Positions 1-12,200 of a stretch of 64,000 nucleotides of DNA are shown here, piece by piece. Origin of the DNA: Sialis fuliginosa (lineage: Eukaryota; Arthropoda; Insecta; Megaloptera; Sialidae). The notes under the pieces are model-generated. The model saw nothing but the letters and a program-made list of their open reading frames with translations. It searched no databases and was not told the DNA's origin. The translations under genes and the position numbers were made by a program. The stretch is taken from contig OY540821.1 in the NCBI GenBank assembly GCA_961205875.1, positions 11,656,001 to 11,720,000 on the forward strand, given 5' to 3'. Every line of letters begins with the position of its first letter. Position 1 is the first letter of the stretch.

Positions 1-267
1 AAATTTCGCAAAATTTAAAAAAAAATGTTCTGGATAGTACCATAACAGTTTTCTAATATTTATATATAGATATATATATAAGAAGTGTCAATTCAACCCT
101 CCAAAAGTGGCAATTTTTTTTTTACAGTTTTGTAATTTCTGAACTATTTTTCAATATCCAGGTTACTTTTTTTTTTTAATTTAAATTTGTTTTAAACAAT
201 TAAAAATTAAATGAAGCTTTCAAAAAATTTCATCAAACAGTTATTTTGATAAAAAATATAGTAGACA

Positions 268-541
268 AGCTGTTACCCGCGACTTCGTTCGCGTGGAATT
301 TAGGTTAGTGTAAACAACACCATGAAGTTAATAATACAGATATCTATATATGATAGTCGACAAAACCGGTTTTTAGTTTCGCATTTGCATGCTAGATGTC
401 TACACCAAAAAATGTTACTCACCTATTTTTTATCTAATACATTTTTCGGGATACAAAGTAGCATATGTCCTTCCTCAGGATGCAAGCTATCTCCTTGTCA
501 AATTTCATCAATATCGGTTCAGCCGTGAAAAGGTAACAAAC
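268..541 (-). repeat. LINE/SINE 3'-tail type repeat, copy 1
   Basis: Read on the minus strand it starts GTTTGTTACCTTTTCACGGC, continues CTGAACCGATATTGATGAAA and GCATCCTGAGGAAGGACATA, and ends in CGAACGAAGTCGCGGGTAAC. This layout is widespread in insect genomes. The 68-codon frame at 322-528 is a translation of the repeat. Confidence 0.75.
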
Positions 542-1489
542 AAATAAATAATAATAAAAATATCCCAGGGCTCAAATAAAAATACAGTAATTTTGATTTG
601 TTAAGAAAACAGTTAATAATTTTAAAAACAATAACAATAAACCAATGCTTCGATTTGTTTTATAATTAAGAATATTTCAAACACTTCAAACTATAAAATA
701 TTCTGAACTGATATTTTTCGTTCGATTTGCTTTAAAAATTTAACGAGCCATAAAATTTTATATGTCCCAAACACGCATGTCAGTTATCGGAAAGATTAAA
801 TTTAAATTAATTTAATTCCACTGTTTACACTATTCAGTAATTGAATAAAAGATTAATCGAGGCTTACTCGATTTAATTCATGCATTAGCATTTAACTCCA
901 AAAACCTTTTAATGTATATTAATATTCAGCAAAATCCTTTTATTGGAAAACAATATTCTTACAGAAAGCGTTTGAATATTTAAATCAAGTATTATATTGA
1001 ACTAATATTTGGTTAAAAATTCCATACAATACAGAATAATCAAATTCAGGGGATTTTGTTTTTGTGTAAGAGAAAAAATATATATATGTATTTCTTAAAT
1101 AAATAAAATAATATTTGTCTTACTGATTTTGGAAAAACATCTATTTTAAATTTTGAATAAAATTGAGAATTTGATGAATAAAATGAATTTAATATTTTTT
1201 GGAGTCAATGTTTTCAAGTATTTTCATAATAAATAACAAGTAATATTTAAATAACAATAAACAAATTCAATTCAGGTGACCGAAGCACATTGAGGAATGA
1301 TAATATATTTTTATTACTAGAAGGTTTTACCACGTATTAAAAAATTGCATATTTTTTAATATTCAACAATAAATTTAATTACCGTATAATTGTATGTATA
1401 AGATAATATCAATTTTACGAATTTGACCTAATTCAATATTGATATCCCACACGTCTTGATATACATTAAAAAAAAAAAAATTATTTGCT
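542..1489. other. AT-rich DNA without features
   Basis: Homopolymer-rich AT sequence. I see no gene, RNA or repeat shared within the window. Confidence 0.6.
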
Positions 1490-1679
1490 TTAAAGCCCCC
1501 TGTAGGCGCCATTTTTGATTTAGAAAAAAATAAGAAAAAGGGTCAAATTTCACTGGTTTGGTTATTTAGTTTTTAATAAAAAATATGTTCTGCATATTTT
1601 ATTATTTGTTTAAAGACCTTAATGATTCAGTAATTTTTTTCTGTTTGTTCCGTGACTTCGAAAAGGTTAAGAACCACTG
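1490..1679. repeat. hAT-type terminus on a short remnant
   Basis: AAAAGGTTAAGAACCACTG at 1661-1679 is the inverse of CAGTGGTTCTTAACC, a classical hAT end. The left end of the element and the 8-bp target duplication are not found. Confidence 0.5.
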
Positions 1680-2052
1680 AGTTAGTATTTAATACATTAT
1701 GACCGTAAAAGAAAATAAAAATACATAATATACTGCCATATACCGATATAGATATAAACTTCAAGTATCTCTACTTCGACATACAAAAAAACGATACACT
1801 TAAACCGGAAATCCTCGCAATTATTTGTGTTCTAGAAACTGGCCAGAACAAATGAGAAGTGCATTCTACAGTTTTGTCTTGTCAAGAAGATTATCTGAAC
1901 AAAGCTCACAGATTTAAAGCTGTTGACGTTCGTAGGAGAGCACAAATGTTTCTATTTATTTTTGTCACAGAGATGCAAACAAAATTTTGTGAACTGCGAA
2001 TGAAATCCAATGAAAAAATATATTTAAAGTGACACGAAAGACATATCAACTA

Positions 2053-2320
2053 AAGTACTGGCACCAGTCTTGGACGCTTTAAGAGGAGCGTACACTGTTT
2101 TTTGGGATTGATGGGCTTCTTTAATAAAACCAGTAATAGGTACCCAGTCATGGATACTTGTTAATGATAAGTACTACGATACAAAAGTAATGAAAATAAA
2201 GAATCGTAAATTGTTATGATAATATAATAACTAATAAATTGTTATCAAATAAAGCGGTTTTCTAATTTAGTATATTTAATTAAATAATTGGGGTAATGTA
2301 CAAGACTGGTGCTAGTATCT
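2053..2320 (-). mobile_element. Family A MITE, internally deleted copy
   Basis: The ends read AAGTACTGGCACCAGTCTTGG and AAGACTGGTGCTAGTATCT, inverted repeats of each other, flanked by TA at 2051-2052 and 2321-2322. The interior matches parts of the full copy at 40.35 kb in reverse orientation, but about 300 bp are missing. A TA target duplication and short terminal repeats fit a Tc1/mariner-type non-autonomous element. No transposase is present. Confidence 0.85.
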
Positions 2321-2412
2321 TATTTATACATTAAAATAACCTTAACCAATAAAAAGTTCCATACTAGAAAACAACTTGACCTAAGCAGTATCAGTAATAA
2401 AAATATGACACC

Positions 2413-2763
2413 TCAGCAATATGGAAGCAAATAAAAAAAGTACACACAAAACTGATCAGAGAAGAAATCAGTAGCTAATAAATCCAAACGAATCAAGTCG
2501 ATCGTAAAAGTTCTCCTGATAAAAAATACAAACGGCAGAAAGAAAACTTGTATATCACGTACATTGGTGAAATAAATCCTACATAAAACCATCATCAGTA
2601 TTAACAGAAAAAACAACAGCGCAAAAGAATCGTTGCGTCTTTTTCTACAGCTAGAGGATTTAATTGCCTGCCCATTGCTGATTGCAATCACTTCTAGTGA
2701 CTGCCCGTGTCCAAAAGTAGAAAAGGAAAATCTCTTCGGATCTTCTACAGACCGGTTACAAAG
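2413..2763 (-). other. long open frame, both strands open, unassigned
   Basis: The minus strand is open for 116 codons (no ATG until the 25th), the longest stop-free run I found. The first part includes KRFSFSTFGHGQSLEVIAIS, and the second is hydrophobic (LLFFLLILMMVLC). The plus strand over 2576-2791 is also open for 71 codons and includes SLRLFLQLEDLIACPLLIAI. Openness on both strands argues that composition is responsible, or that this is decayed transposon coding sequence. No family is recognised. A Family A copy lies 90 bp to the left. Confidence 0.25.
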
Positions 2764-2799
2764 TTATATACCTTTTACAATCAATGTTTAAAATATATA

Positions 2800-5700
2800 A
2801 CTAGGTTGGATTTAAATTAATTTTAAATCTTATGACATTAATGGTGGCGTTAGCTTTGCCTGTTAAACCCAAATATATTTCAGCAGGGCCTGATACGAGC
2901 TAAAAAAAAACTAATTCGAAAACAAATTTTTTTGGTAATATTTCATGCAACAAACAAAATTTTTCATAGAACTTATCAAATAAAATATATGAAAATAAGA
3001 AGGAAATTTATAATTTACTATATAATATAAGTTAATGTCACTGTATTTAAGGGTTGGAGGGTGAGAGTTATAAAAAAACTATATAGGCTATTTACGATTA
3101 TTAGTTCTGGAAGCATAAGGGTTGATCCAGACTATCAAGCCAGTCTAGGTCCAGTCTTGCTCCAATCAAATCTTATGATATTCACATTAACGAGTATGAC
3201 ATATTTTCATAGTACCGAGTGCTGGGAAGACGTAGTTTTACGTCAAAATATATTTGGAATATTACATTGAACAAATTACTACATGTTATCACCGATTATA
3301 TTATTCACCTATACATTATACATCCCCCACTCCTAAATCTATTTCCCCCCGCCTCCCGCATCCCGTAACTGATAGATATTTATGAAACAATTATTTTAAT
3401 GGAACGAGATCAAAACAAGTACAGTAGACACGTTCACGTCGTTGCAGTTATTTTATCTTATTTTTATTTTACTTGATGGCTTAACAGTTAATAGAAATTG
3501 ATATCTGTATTAAACTGTTACGTTAAATTAGATAAATGGACAAAGTTAATGAATTTTAAATTAAAATTGAATAGTATTGATTTGATTGACCTAGTTTTAT
3601 TGGAAAAATAGTGTAGTATACAATTAAAATAAAACAATATAAAACTCAGATGAACGAGCTAGTTAAAATTTACAATAGGCATGATACCTAATTTTTAAAA
3701 ACTATTTTATGATGATCTTATGTGTCTCTTATTTCCAAAAAAATGCTTATTTCTGCAGAAAAAAAAGGTTTAATCACAAAAATTGACTAACTAATTTTGA
3801 ATTTGACGACAAAACGCCCCACAAAAATAAATAAAGACAATTACTTTTAATAGTAGATGTAAAGGAAAAAGGTTTTAAACGATAAAATAAAAATTAATTT
3901 CAAACTTAAAATTTAATAAAATTTTTAACAAAATTAAAACTGGTGTATTGTCTTCATCTTTTCTACCAATTTTCACATAAACTGTGTACAGAATATCATG
4001 TATAATAGGGCTAATCTAATTTTCAGGTTACCAGTTTAAGGCCTTATTAATTTTTATGCCTCAAAAGTAAATTAGCATTTTTTAATATGGTAATAATTTC
4101 ACACATATTCGCCCATAACAATTTTCTCTAACATACTTAATTAAATAATTTCGTGACTGCACGAAAAACAAGTGTGGTCATTAATACAGTAAAGCATCGA
4201 ATTGGCGATTACTTATTACATATTAAAAAAATAGAGTTTCGTTCTTAACTGATTTATCAATTATTTATTCAAAGAAATTCAAAAAACGAAAAAAAACCTA
4301 CTAATAATGAATACAAATTACCATCCACTCATAACACATACTCGCAACAACGCTGGGTTAATTTAAATTTTGAGTAAGTATATTAGTGGAGTGCCTTAAG
4401 CATCTAAAATACAAAAACCTCGAAATCGATTTACTTTTACTGAATGTTCATAAAACCTTTTTGATTGGATAGTTCATAAGGTAAATTAAAAGTTAACCAA
4501 TTAAAATTGGATGCATTTTATTTAATAAACTGTTACCCGTGGCTTTGCTCGCATGGATTATGTAACTCGACTTCTGTGCGAGAAAGAGGGTTCATTCATT
4601 ATACAAAATCGTAAATATCTCGGCTTTTTGTTAAAAATTGCAAAAATCCACCCCCTGTCTATCCTCGTTATTAGGGGTTGAATGTCAAGCTTTTTTTTAT
4701 TAAACATAATTCAAAAGGTGATTCATTTAAAGTAATTTAATTCCACTATATTATAAAATATAATTTATTATAAATAAATACTGAAGAATAGAAACCAGGA
4801 ATAGAATCTTATACATATATAGTAATTACGAGTTAAATAAAGAAGTTTGACTGTATACAAGCACCAAGGTTCATGAAATATATGAAGCAAACTCTAGAAA
4901 CTAATTCCATCAGACCTCGGTGAGGAGAATTCATAAAAAATAATTAATCGCTCTCATCATTTTTGAGTGTTTTGTGTGTATTATATTAGGGGGAGGGGGT
5001 GGGTTACATAACGGTCGATCTGCCGACTTAATTTTTAGAAGAGAAGAATATTATAGGGTTGCGAAGGCTCGCTTGTTTATATGATAATATTTCACTGATA
5101 AAGTACCTGTTGGAAATGCTCCCCACAAAAAACGTTACACCAAAATGACCCTATTAAACTCCACAACGATTCACCTTAGCATAATCACAAATAATACAAG
5201 GGTTAACAAGATTATATTACCCTTTTTTTATTTTATTAGCACACGCAAATGGTCTATGTTTGTATCTGAATTTAAATGTTAGGGGTGGTGTAAATGTTTG
5301 TGTATTAGCAAAAAAAATTTATGTTCCAATAAAATACTATAATTTCTCCACGGCTTCATCAACAACGAAGGGTTGACTACTCGATATTTGTCCAATTTTT
5401 ATATATTTTTATTTGAAAATAAAATTATATTTTTTCATAATAGGGGACTGTCGTTTATCAGTTAACATAAAGCTTTAACTGATTATAAGATTTTAGGCTT
5501 TCAAACAGTGAAAGTTCCATCGAGATCGGTTCAGTTATTTCTGTGTCAAGTTGGGGGAAATAGAGACATAAATTCTAAAAATTATCAAAATGGATTGGAT
5601 TGCGAGATTAATTTTTAAAAAGCCTAAAAAAATATTAATTGTACAGACAAAGCCTACAGTTATACATAATAGTATTGATTTAAGGCTTTTGTGGTTAAAG

Positions 5701-6400
5701 TATAATATTATAAAATGTATGCATAGATAATTCAATAGAGGGTTTAAAGTTTTATTATAACGTTTACATAAAGAATTGAAATTGATTTTATTTTATAAAC
5801 GTACAAAAATAAATAAAAATATTTCTGGGAAATATTTTACTTAAATAATTTTTTTTTCATTTAGGTAAACAAAAAATATGCAGCTAAATGAAATTCTGGA
5901 AAAGTATTCTGAAAACCAATGTGGGTTACCGAAATAGAATCGTATGTATTTATTTATAATTTTTGATACTTCAATATTTCATACTAAAATACATTCATTG
6001 AATTCTAAAATAAGGAAAACTATTTTTAGATTCAATTCTGCGAACGTGGATTAACAATAATGGAAATTCTTCAGAGGACGAAGATAATTTAAACATACAT
6101 TATGCATTGAAGGTTATACTTATTGTTAGAGATACTCCAAGAATTGTGACAGTGTCGCTATTTTTAGCCAATATACGAATTATCACCATATTTGTAAATA
6201 TTTGTTTGCACATATCACATGCAAATCTTGAGAATGTGTTAACAATGTTTGTAGTAAAAATATTAACTTCTAGGTATATTTTTATAAATGAATATTATAA
6301 TTATTTTAGAAAAATGTAAATGTAAAAAAAACACTGTAATACAAATGTATGTAGCTAGATACATTACCAACCCTCCTGTAATGTAATTTATATTACTTAA
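2800..6400. other. AT-rich DNA, mostly featureless
   Basis: Apart from the tail fragment at 4.53 kb and the AAAGTTCCATC fragment at 5.50 kb I see only a C-rich patch (3325-3366) and a G-rich patch near 4.98 kb. Short frames here are AT-driven. Confidence 0.5.
4528..4690 (-). repeat. fragment with CCCGTGGCTTTGCTCGCATGG head
   Basis: CTGTTACCCGTGGCTTTGCT starts like the tail-type repeat at 0.27 kb but continues differently (AATATCTCGGCTTTTTG and ATCCACCCCCTGTCT). It probably belongs to a related retroposon subfamily. Confidence 0.5.
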
Positions 6401-6409
6401 ATACAGTAT

Positions 6410-6431
6410 CCTTCTATCTATCTATCTATTG
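6410..6431. repeat. (CTAT)n microsatellite
   Basis: CTATCTATCTATCTATTGAT: four to five tetranucleotide units. Confidence 0.8.
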
Positions 6432-6479
6432 ATTGATAAAATTAGGAAATACGACTCAGAACTTTTATTATGAGTATCT

Positions 6480-8190
6480 ATTCAACATTGATCCAATAAT
6501 CAAAAAAAAAACCATATTAGAAAAAGCATAAACGAAACGTAATTCGTTTTAATATCCTCTCTATAGTTTACCTTTCCTTTCAAATAATATTATACAAGAA
6601 ACTAGAAACTTATTGAAGTGCGACGCATTTTCCAACGAAAAGAAAAAATATTAGCAAAATCATCGGATAGATATATTTTATCGTTTCTTTACTTTTGAAG
6701 ATTACTTCTTCGTATCGAAATAGAATTTAATAAAGGTTTATTTATGTGATCTTTTATTCAAAGCTGTTTTTGAAGACGCCCTTCCTCAGCCCTGTGCTAT
6801 AACGTAGTTACCTATACACAACAAGGCATTGCTTGTGAAGAAAGTAACAGAAGCGATAGAGTTTGCTGACAGTTGTTGACAGTGGCGTTCGTAAACGATT
6901 AAATAAAATTGAACATTCTTATCTAACGTTACGCCAGCATATACAATATACATATATGACCTTTGAGTATAAAATGTTAGGTCTCTGAAACGTTTTGGTT
7001 CTCTTTCGAAAAATCAAAGAACAAAGATTTTTATTCTTGTAAAACAAAAAACATCACGATAAGTCATATTTTTTTATTGATTCTTCAATTAGCATACATA
7101 CGTGTTTTTGACAAAAAACTTTCATTAATTATTAACTAATTAGGGTTGCATTTAAGCAAAAAATATGTATAGAAAAAAATCATTTTAAAATATACCAAAA
7201 AATTTAATTGAATCGAAAATTAGTTCTTTGACATTTGCATATATATTTTGATAGCATAACATTTAGGGGGGTCTAGCATTGCATACTCAAGGGTCCTGTG
7301 TTGTTGCAGTAATTATTAAATACATTTTGGTATCTGAATCCATTCCTTGACGTTTCATTTATAAATGAAATACGACATAATGTAAACATTAAAGTGAAAA
7401 TTTGTTAAATGAAGAATTAAATAATAACAAAACGTTTACATATTTAAATTCTTTGGGTTGTCAGCTTTTATTTGATACCCCACTCGAATTTGAAAAAAAC
7501 CGGAAATAAGCTTACAAAACCATACAAGTTCGATGGTACCATATTAATGTAATTTCACCAAAATTGCATAAGTTTGCAAAGTTTCAAATCTATAAGACAG
7601 TTAGAAGTGGTTGAGAAGCGAGTTGTAAGATTGCAAATAGGTATGCAAAGTACAACCTGACATGAAAAAGTATACAATAATATGAAAAATATTGCGTGTA
7701 CTAATATATAACTATATAAGTATCTACTAACGACATTTGAAATGTTTTCAAGTAACGGTACTGCACTGTATACAAAGGAAATGAAGGGTTGTGAGGTGGG
7801 CATTTTGGACGTGTTGTGTGGTGTGAGTGACTAAGTAAGTGAAGCTGTTGCCTCCCGTAATAGTGACGGGACATTAGTTGCGTAGAATGAAAGCGTAAAG
7901 AAAGTGTGCCCCTGTGTTATGGGGGTAAATGGGTTCTGCATATACAACTTGGTTTGAAAATTAAGATTCATTTTAGTGCCGAGGTACAATGAAGAAGGAA
8001 ATAATAAAAAATATGCTAGGAATTTTTTAAATGGCATATAGTTAACCTTCGGTATGATATTTTTTTATGTCAGGTAATGGAATTTTTATTTTTTTATACC
8101 GTTTTGGGGTTATTTTTGCTTCTCGGTCCTTACATAATGATTTTTTTATCAGTTTCATCTTGCCATGTTCCAATATGAACAAAAATAAAA
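6480..8190. other. unassigned DNA
   Basis: There are less AT-rich patches at 6.78-6.90 and 7.79-7.94 kb, with minus-strand frames open for 30-60 codons but without convincing splice borders. The second looks like an unknown repeat. Confidence 0.4.
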
Positions 8191-8191
8191 A

Positions 8192-8660
8192 AAGTACTGG
8201 CATCAGTCTTGGATCATACTCCAGTGTTGGAAACGTGTTTAATTAAATGTACTTAATTCGAAATATTTGTTGATATTTTATTACTACCATTATTGAATCA
8301 TAATCTATAGACACTTAACTGTAAAATATTTTAATTTGATGACAATCTTCCAATGAGTGTCAAAATGGTGGACATTTAAACTAATTAGTGTACTATATTT
8401 ATTAATTATTATATTATCATATAATTTACTTTACATAGTTTCAAATTTAACTATTCTTTATTTTACAACTTTTGTGTCCTAGTAATTACCATTTTGTAAT
8501 CATTAGTAAGTCTCCATTACTGGGTGTCCATTATTGGCTTTATTTTCTCCGTTATTAGAGAGAAAAAACATAAACTAAATGAAAAGCTATAATTAAAAAA
8601 TAAAATAAAACTATACTTGCAGACTTTAGTAAAATAAATAATTAATAAAATAAATAGTGT
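8192..8660 (+). mobile_element. Family A copy, right end lost
   Basis: It begins AAGTACTGGCATCAGTCTTGG and follows the 40.35-kb copy through the internal CAAAATGGTGGACATTTAA block to the CTATACTTGCAGACTTTAGT block. It then loses similarity before the right terminal repeat. The clear target duplication seen in other copies is absent. Confidence 0.8.
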
Positions 8661-9101
8661 GCATTTGCTTTTTGAAATTTGGTTCGTCATTTTAATTTAT
8701 GTTCTGCGTTCTTTCAAAATAGAATCCGTACTAATTATTAGTTATTATTGTTCGTTAATGTTATGTTCAATTCAAATAATATAGCTTACAATTAACCAAA
8801 TTCTCAAATTAGTTATAATCTAAATACCTATATCAAATTAAATTGAAGTGTTGGTATTTCCTTAAATAGGATGAGTGTTTTGATTTACGCAAATTGTTCT
8901 CCCCCGAATGTTTATATACAATCCTGCGCTCAATGATTTCCTTATTTATGTAATTAACGATGAGGAATTTCACTTATTTATTGCAAAGTTTAAACTTGAA
9001 AACTATTTCAAATATTATTTCGCTGTAAAGTTTTATTAAAAAGTTATCCGAAATTTTGTTTATTTTTATTCAATATATTGTATTATTTTAACCTATACCG
9101 G

Positions 9102-9175
9102 ATGTCCCATATAAATCTAATTGAGTTAATTGATAGAAAAAAATAAATAGGGGGTGATAGATTAAAATGGGACAC
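9102..9175. repeat. small inverted repeat with GTCCCAT arms
   Basis: GTCCCATATAAATCT and AGATTAAAATGGGAC pair with one mismatch around a 40-bp centre. It could be a tiny foldback remnant of a transposon whose terminus reads GTCCCA. Confidence 0.45.
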
Positions 9176-9511
9176 GTTATACTAATTGTATGTTTAATTT
9201 ATATCTAGCGATGAAAAAACCTATTATAATAGAGAATTTATTAACTTTGCATTGAAATATTTAACTTAAATGCATTAAATATTGAATTCGCTTAATAATG
9301 ATGTCATTAATGCATAATATCATTGTTACACACATTTATTGAAAATTTGCTATTGTTAAAATCATCGCATCTGTAACAATAAATGATAGAATTCGTATAA
9401 AATATTTTTTAAGTTATCGGGTGTTCAAAATAAAACATTACGAATATTTATTTAGAAAATTAAGCTGCTTGCATAAAAAATGTGCAGTGTGTAGGTTTCA
9501 ATCTCTATCAT

Positions 9512-9555
9512 GATCTACAACGATCTCCAGAGATCTATGTATATCGTTGTAGATC
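9512..9555. repeat. perfect 13-bp hairpin
   Basis: GATCTACAACGAT (9512-9524) and ATCGTTGTAGATC (9543-9555) are exact inverses with an 18-nt loop. Flanking bases extend the pairing partly. The function is unknown. Confidence 0.8.
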
Positions 9556-9644
9556 TCTGTAGAAATATATTATTTTTAAATTTGGTATTTAGATAGATTT
9601 TGTATCTTAGAAGCTACAGTTAAATTTTCAAATTAATCAGATAG

Positions 9645-9895
9645 AAATGGCTCGAGTTATGTTGCACACCAGTTCGAAAAACATGGTTTTGAGACAAGGT
9701 AGCCTCAGTAGCTCGTTGAGAGAGAGAGAGAGAGAGGAAAATACGTCATCTGGTATGCCCAAATATGGAGAGGGCGAATGATGTGCCCAATCATAACATA
9801 TATAGCTTTGTAACTCGGCGCGAGAAGGAGAAAATACGTCATCTGGGGTGCCCAAGCTGATTGGTCAAAAGCTACTAAGGCAACCTGTGTATTTA
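9645..9895 (+). repeat. dispersed repeat H with internal duplication
   Basis: AATACGTCATCTGGTATGCC and AATACGTCATCTGGGGTGCC occur about 100 bp apart. The reverse of this block occurs at 48.48-48.61 kb (GGCACCCTAGATGACGTATT). A GA microsatellite sits inside. The 72-codon minus-strand frame is repeat-derived. Confidence 0.65.
9717..9736. repeat. (GA)n microsatellite
   Basis: About ten GA units inside repeat H. Confidence 0.85.
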
Positions 9896-10247
9896 GATTT
9901 ACTAACCTTGGTTTTGAGATAATCGCGTTTAAAGTTTCAAAACATGTTTATTACATGAAAAATTCGGCTTGCTTTTCCTTTACTGTGCTTCCCACACATA
10001 AATGATACGGAATATCATTTTTAGATAGTTTATACATTTTTTAAGCCAAGTGATATAACCCTTAAGCTAGATGACAATTGACCCGATTGTGTTACTTCTA
10101 ATTTTTACCACTGAACGCGTCGCTACCATCGACGACACATATCAATGGATAATATTATTAGAACTGTTTTCAAGACATTCGTTTATGGAAAACAAAAAAA
10201 AATTATGGTGATCGAAGCATTTTATTTTAATTAACTCAATTTGTTAA

Positions 10248-10547
10248 GTGCCACTGGTATACATGATAAAACAAATTGTTCAGGTGTGGTTTACTGATTG
10301 TATATCATACGTCCGATGCGACTGTCAGATTTTATTTGCATTCGCTATCGATTCAATCTATACATACACCCGCATTACGAAAAATCAGCAATTTCTGTGT
10401 GTATTTTTCACCGTGTACATGTGCATTACTGATTCTAATTTATCAATAGTTATTTGCTGCGGCTATTTAACGTTTAATTTGTGTATTTATACCGTTTCAT
10501 ATTCATCAATTTCTTTAGAGGTTTTTGAAAAAGCTCGTGGTGAATGA
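10248..10547 (+). other. longest ATG-started frame (99 codons), unassigned
   Basis: The frame is Cys-, Tyr- and Ile-rich with several hydrophobic stretches and no recognisable domain. The sequence is not repeated elsewhere in the window and contains an octamer-type ATTTGCAT next to ATCGAT. It could be a small protein, a conserved non-coding element or chance. I do not claim a gene. Confidence 0.15.
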
Positions 10548-10797
10548 ACGGAACCACAAATTGATTTTGTTTGATGGATATAATGAATTTTTAGATTAAT
10601 GGTTTATATGTTATATTCAGAGGACGATATGACCAGCATGAATTGGTTGATTTGGATAGTAATTAGGTACTCACTACCTTATGAAAATCATTTTTGCCGT
10701 CGAGTAGGGGTTATATTAGTGTACATTTGTTACATGTTTGTATAGCTCTGAAATTAAAAGCAGATGTAAAAGCATATTTGTGTGTGGAGCAAAAAAA

Positions 10798-11247
10798 AGG
10801 TACTAGTAAAAGCTAAATTGTGTAGTGCAAAAACTGTTTAATTAAATGTACTAAATTAGAAATATTTATTGATATTTGATTACTGACATTACTGAATCAT
10901 AATCTATAGACACTTGACTGTAAAACAGCTTAATTTGGTGACAATTAAATTAGTTATTAGTGTAATCAATTTATTAATTATTATTTGTCATAGTATCTGC
11001 TTTACATTGTTTCTAATTTAAAGATTCTTTATTTTATTACTTTTGTGTCGAAGTACTTATCATTTTGTAATTATTAACAAGAGAAAAACATAAACGTAAT
11101 CAAAGGCTATAATTTAAAAACAAAATATATTTGCGGACTTTAATAATTAAATTGATTTAATAAAGAAGTATTTGTTTTATTAGTAACATGAGTTTATGAG
11201 AATTACAAAAAAGAAGCCCATCAATCCCTCAAAACAGTATACCTAGT
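10798..11247 (+). mobile_element. Family A copy, diverged, right terminus degraded
   Basis: It matches the 40.35-kb element from AGGTACTAG through TGTACTAAATTAGAAATATT and the tail block with CCCATCAAT. The last 20-30 bp of the right terminal repeat are lost. Divergence is higher than in the 19.0- and 40.3-kb copies, which suggests an older insertion. Confidence 0.8.
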
Positions 11248-11681
11248 TCTTATATAAAATAAAAATTTATATTTGAAGTAGTGGCATTTTATTTACTTTT
11301 TTTTAAATCACTAGCCTTGACTATAAAACTTGAAATAGAATTTTATAAAAATAAACTAACAACATTTCAATATTTCCACTCATAATTTTAATTAATAAAA
11401 ATAAAACCCACCTTTTCACAAAGTTAAACTACATAGTTTTTATAATTAAACCAGTCCCTTTTATAATTTCTTTTTCCGAAAACAAAAAACTAGAATAAAT
11501 TAATTCCAAAGTGCACAAAAGCTTATGCAATTAACATATAGATTACATCTAGATATTATTATAGCCACCACAACGTAGCTAAAACAACAAAACCACCAAG
11601 AGGGGGTGGGGGAGGTAAGTGACATAGGGTGGTTAGGGGCACGTTCTCAACTTGGACCAACAAAATTGTCACGGAACATAC

Positions 11682-11764
11682 CAATAACTGCTCGTAATGG
11701 CCACTTTGTTGCCAGAGGCCAAAGGCACTGATACCGGACGTGGGCATGTATGTGTGCATCAAAA
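11682..11764 (-). CDS. candidate internal exon, unrecognised protein
   Basis: A minus-strand island that is GC-richer than its surroundings. It starts after a CAG (minus-strand ...acatacacag) and ends in TTG followed by GTATGT, a strong donor. Length is 83 bp: 2 nt, 27 codons, ending in phase 0. The peptide includes GISAFGLWQQSGHYEQLL. A second minus-strand frame is also open over most of the island, which weakens the case. I recognise no family. It lies downstream, in transcription sense, of the 13.1-kb candidate exon. The strongest donor of that exon is not in phase with this acceptor; only a weaker GTGTAA donor would be. It could be a chance open island. Confidence 0.28.
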
Positions 11765-11854
11765 CTGTGTATGTGAATATAATGTATAATATGACCCAAA
11801 AATCCTTAGACATTGAACATAATGCAGATATTTAAAAAAATATTATTAACTAGC

Positions 11855-12200
11855 TGGCGCCCGCGCTTGCGCTCGCTTAGATATAAAAATTAAATATATG
11901 GTATCGCTGAGTTTATTTTAGATTTTATTCTACACAATTCTTTACTACTCAATATTTAACGGTTTAGGCAGCGTATTACAAAAGAGCAAACTTTTTCCTG
12001 ACTTGGTTCACTATTATCATCACTGCTTATTCTTTATGTTACCTAACGTAACAAAATATATACTAAAACCTGGGTAAAGAACATATATATGAATTTAAAA
12101 AAAAACACGTAATTAGGATAAGTGGTACTCGAGTTATAAGCGCACTAACGGACACACAGACAGACAGATAGACGTTGCGTTTTATAATATGTATTTAAAG
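11855..12200 (+). repeat. retroposon-like repeat G, copy 1
   Basis: It runs from TAGCTGGCGCCCGCGCTTGC through TTTACTACTCAATATTTAAC and TTACCTAACGTAACAAAATA to ACGGACACACAGACAGACAG and GACGTTGCGTTTTATAATAT. It shares most of its length with copies at 15.26 and 58.64 kb. It has no coding capacity and resembles the 3' portion of a SINE or LINE. Confidence 0.8.

Noticed and set aside
6780-6905. Possible minus-strand exon near 6.85 kb
   Set aside because: Two frames are open for about 30 codons and the only donor (TAG|GTAACT) is weak. No acceptor is seen.
7790-7960. Less AT-rich patch with minus-strand frames ending in SLLREATASLT
   Set aside because: Two frames read equally well and no splice support exists. 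It is probably an unidentified repeat.
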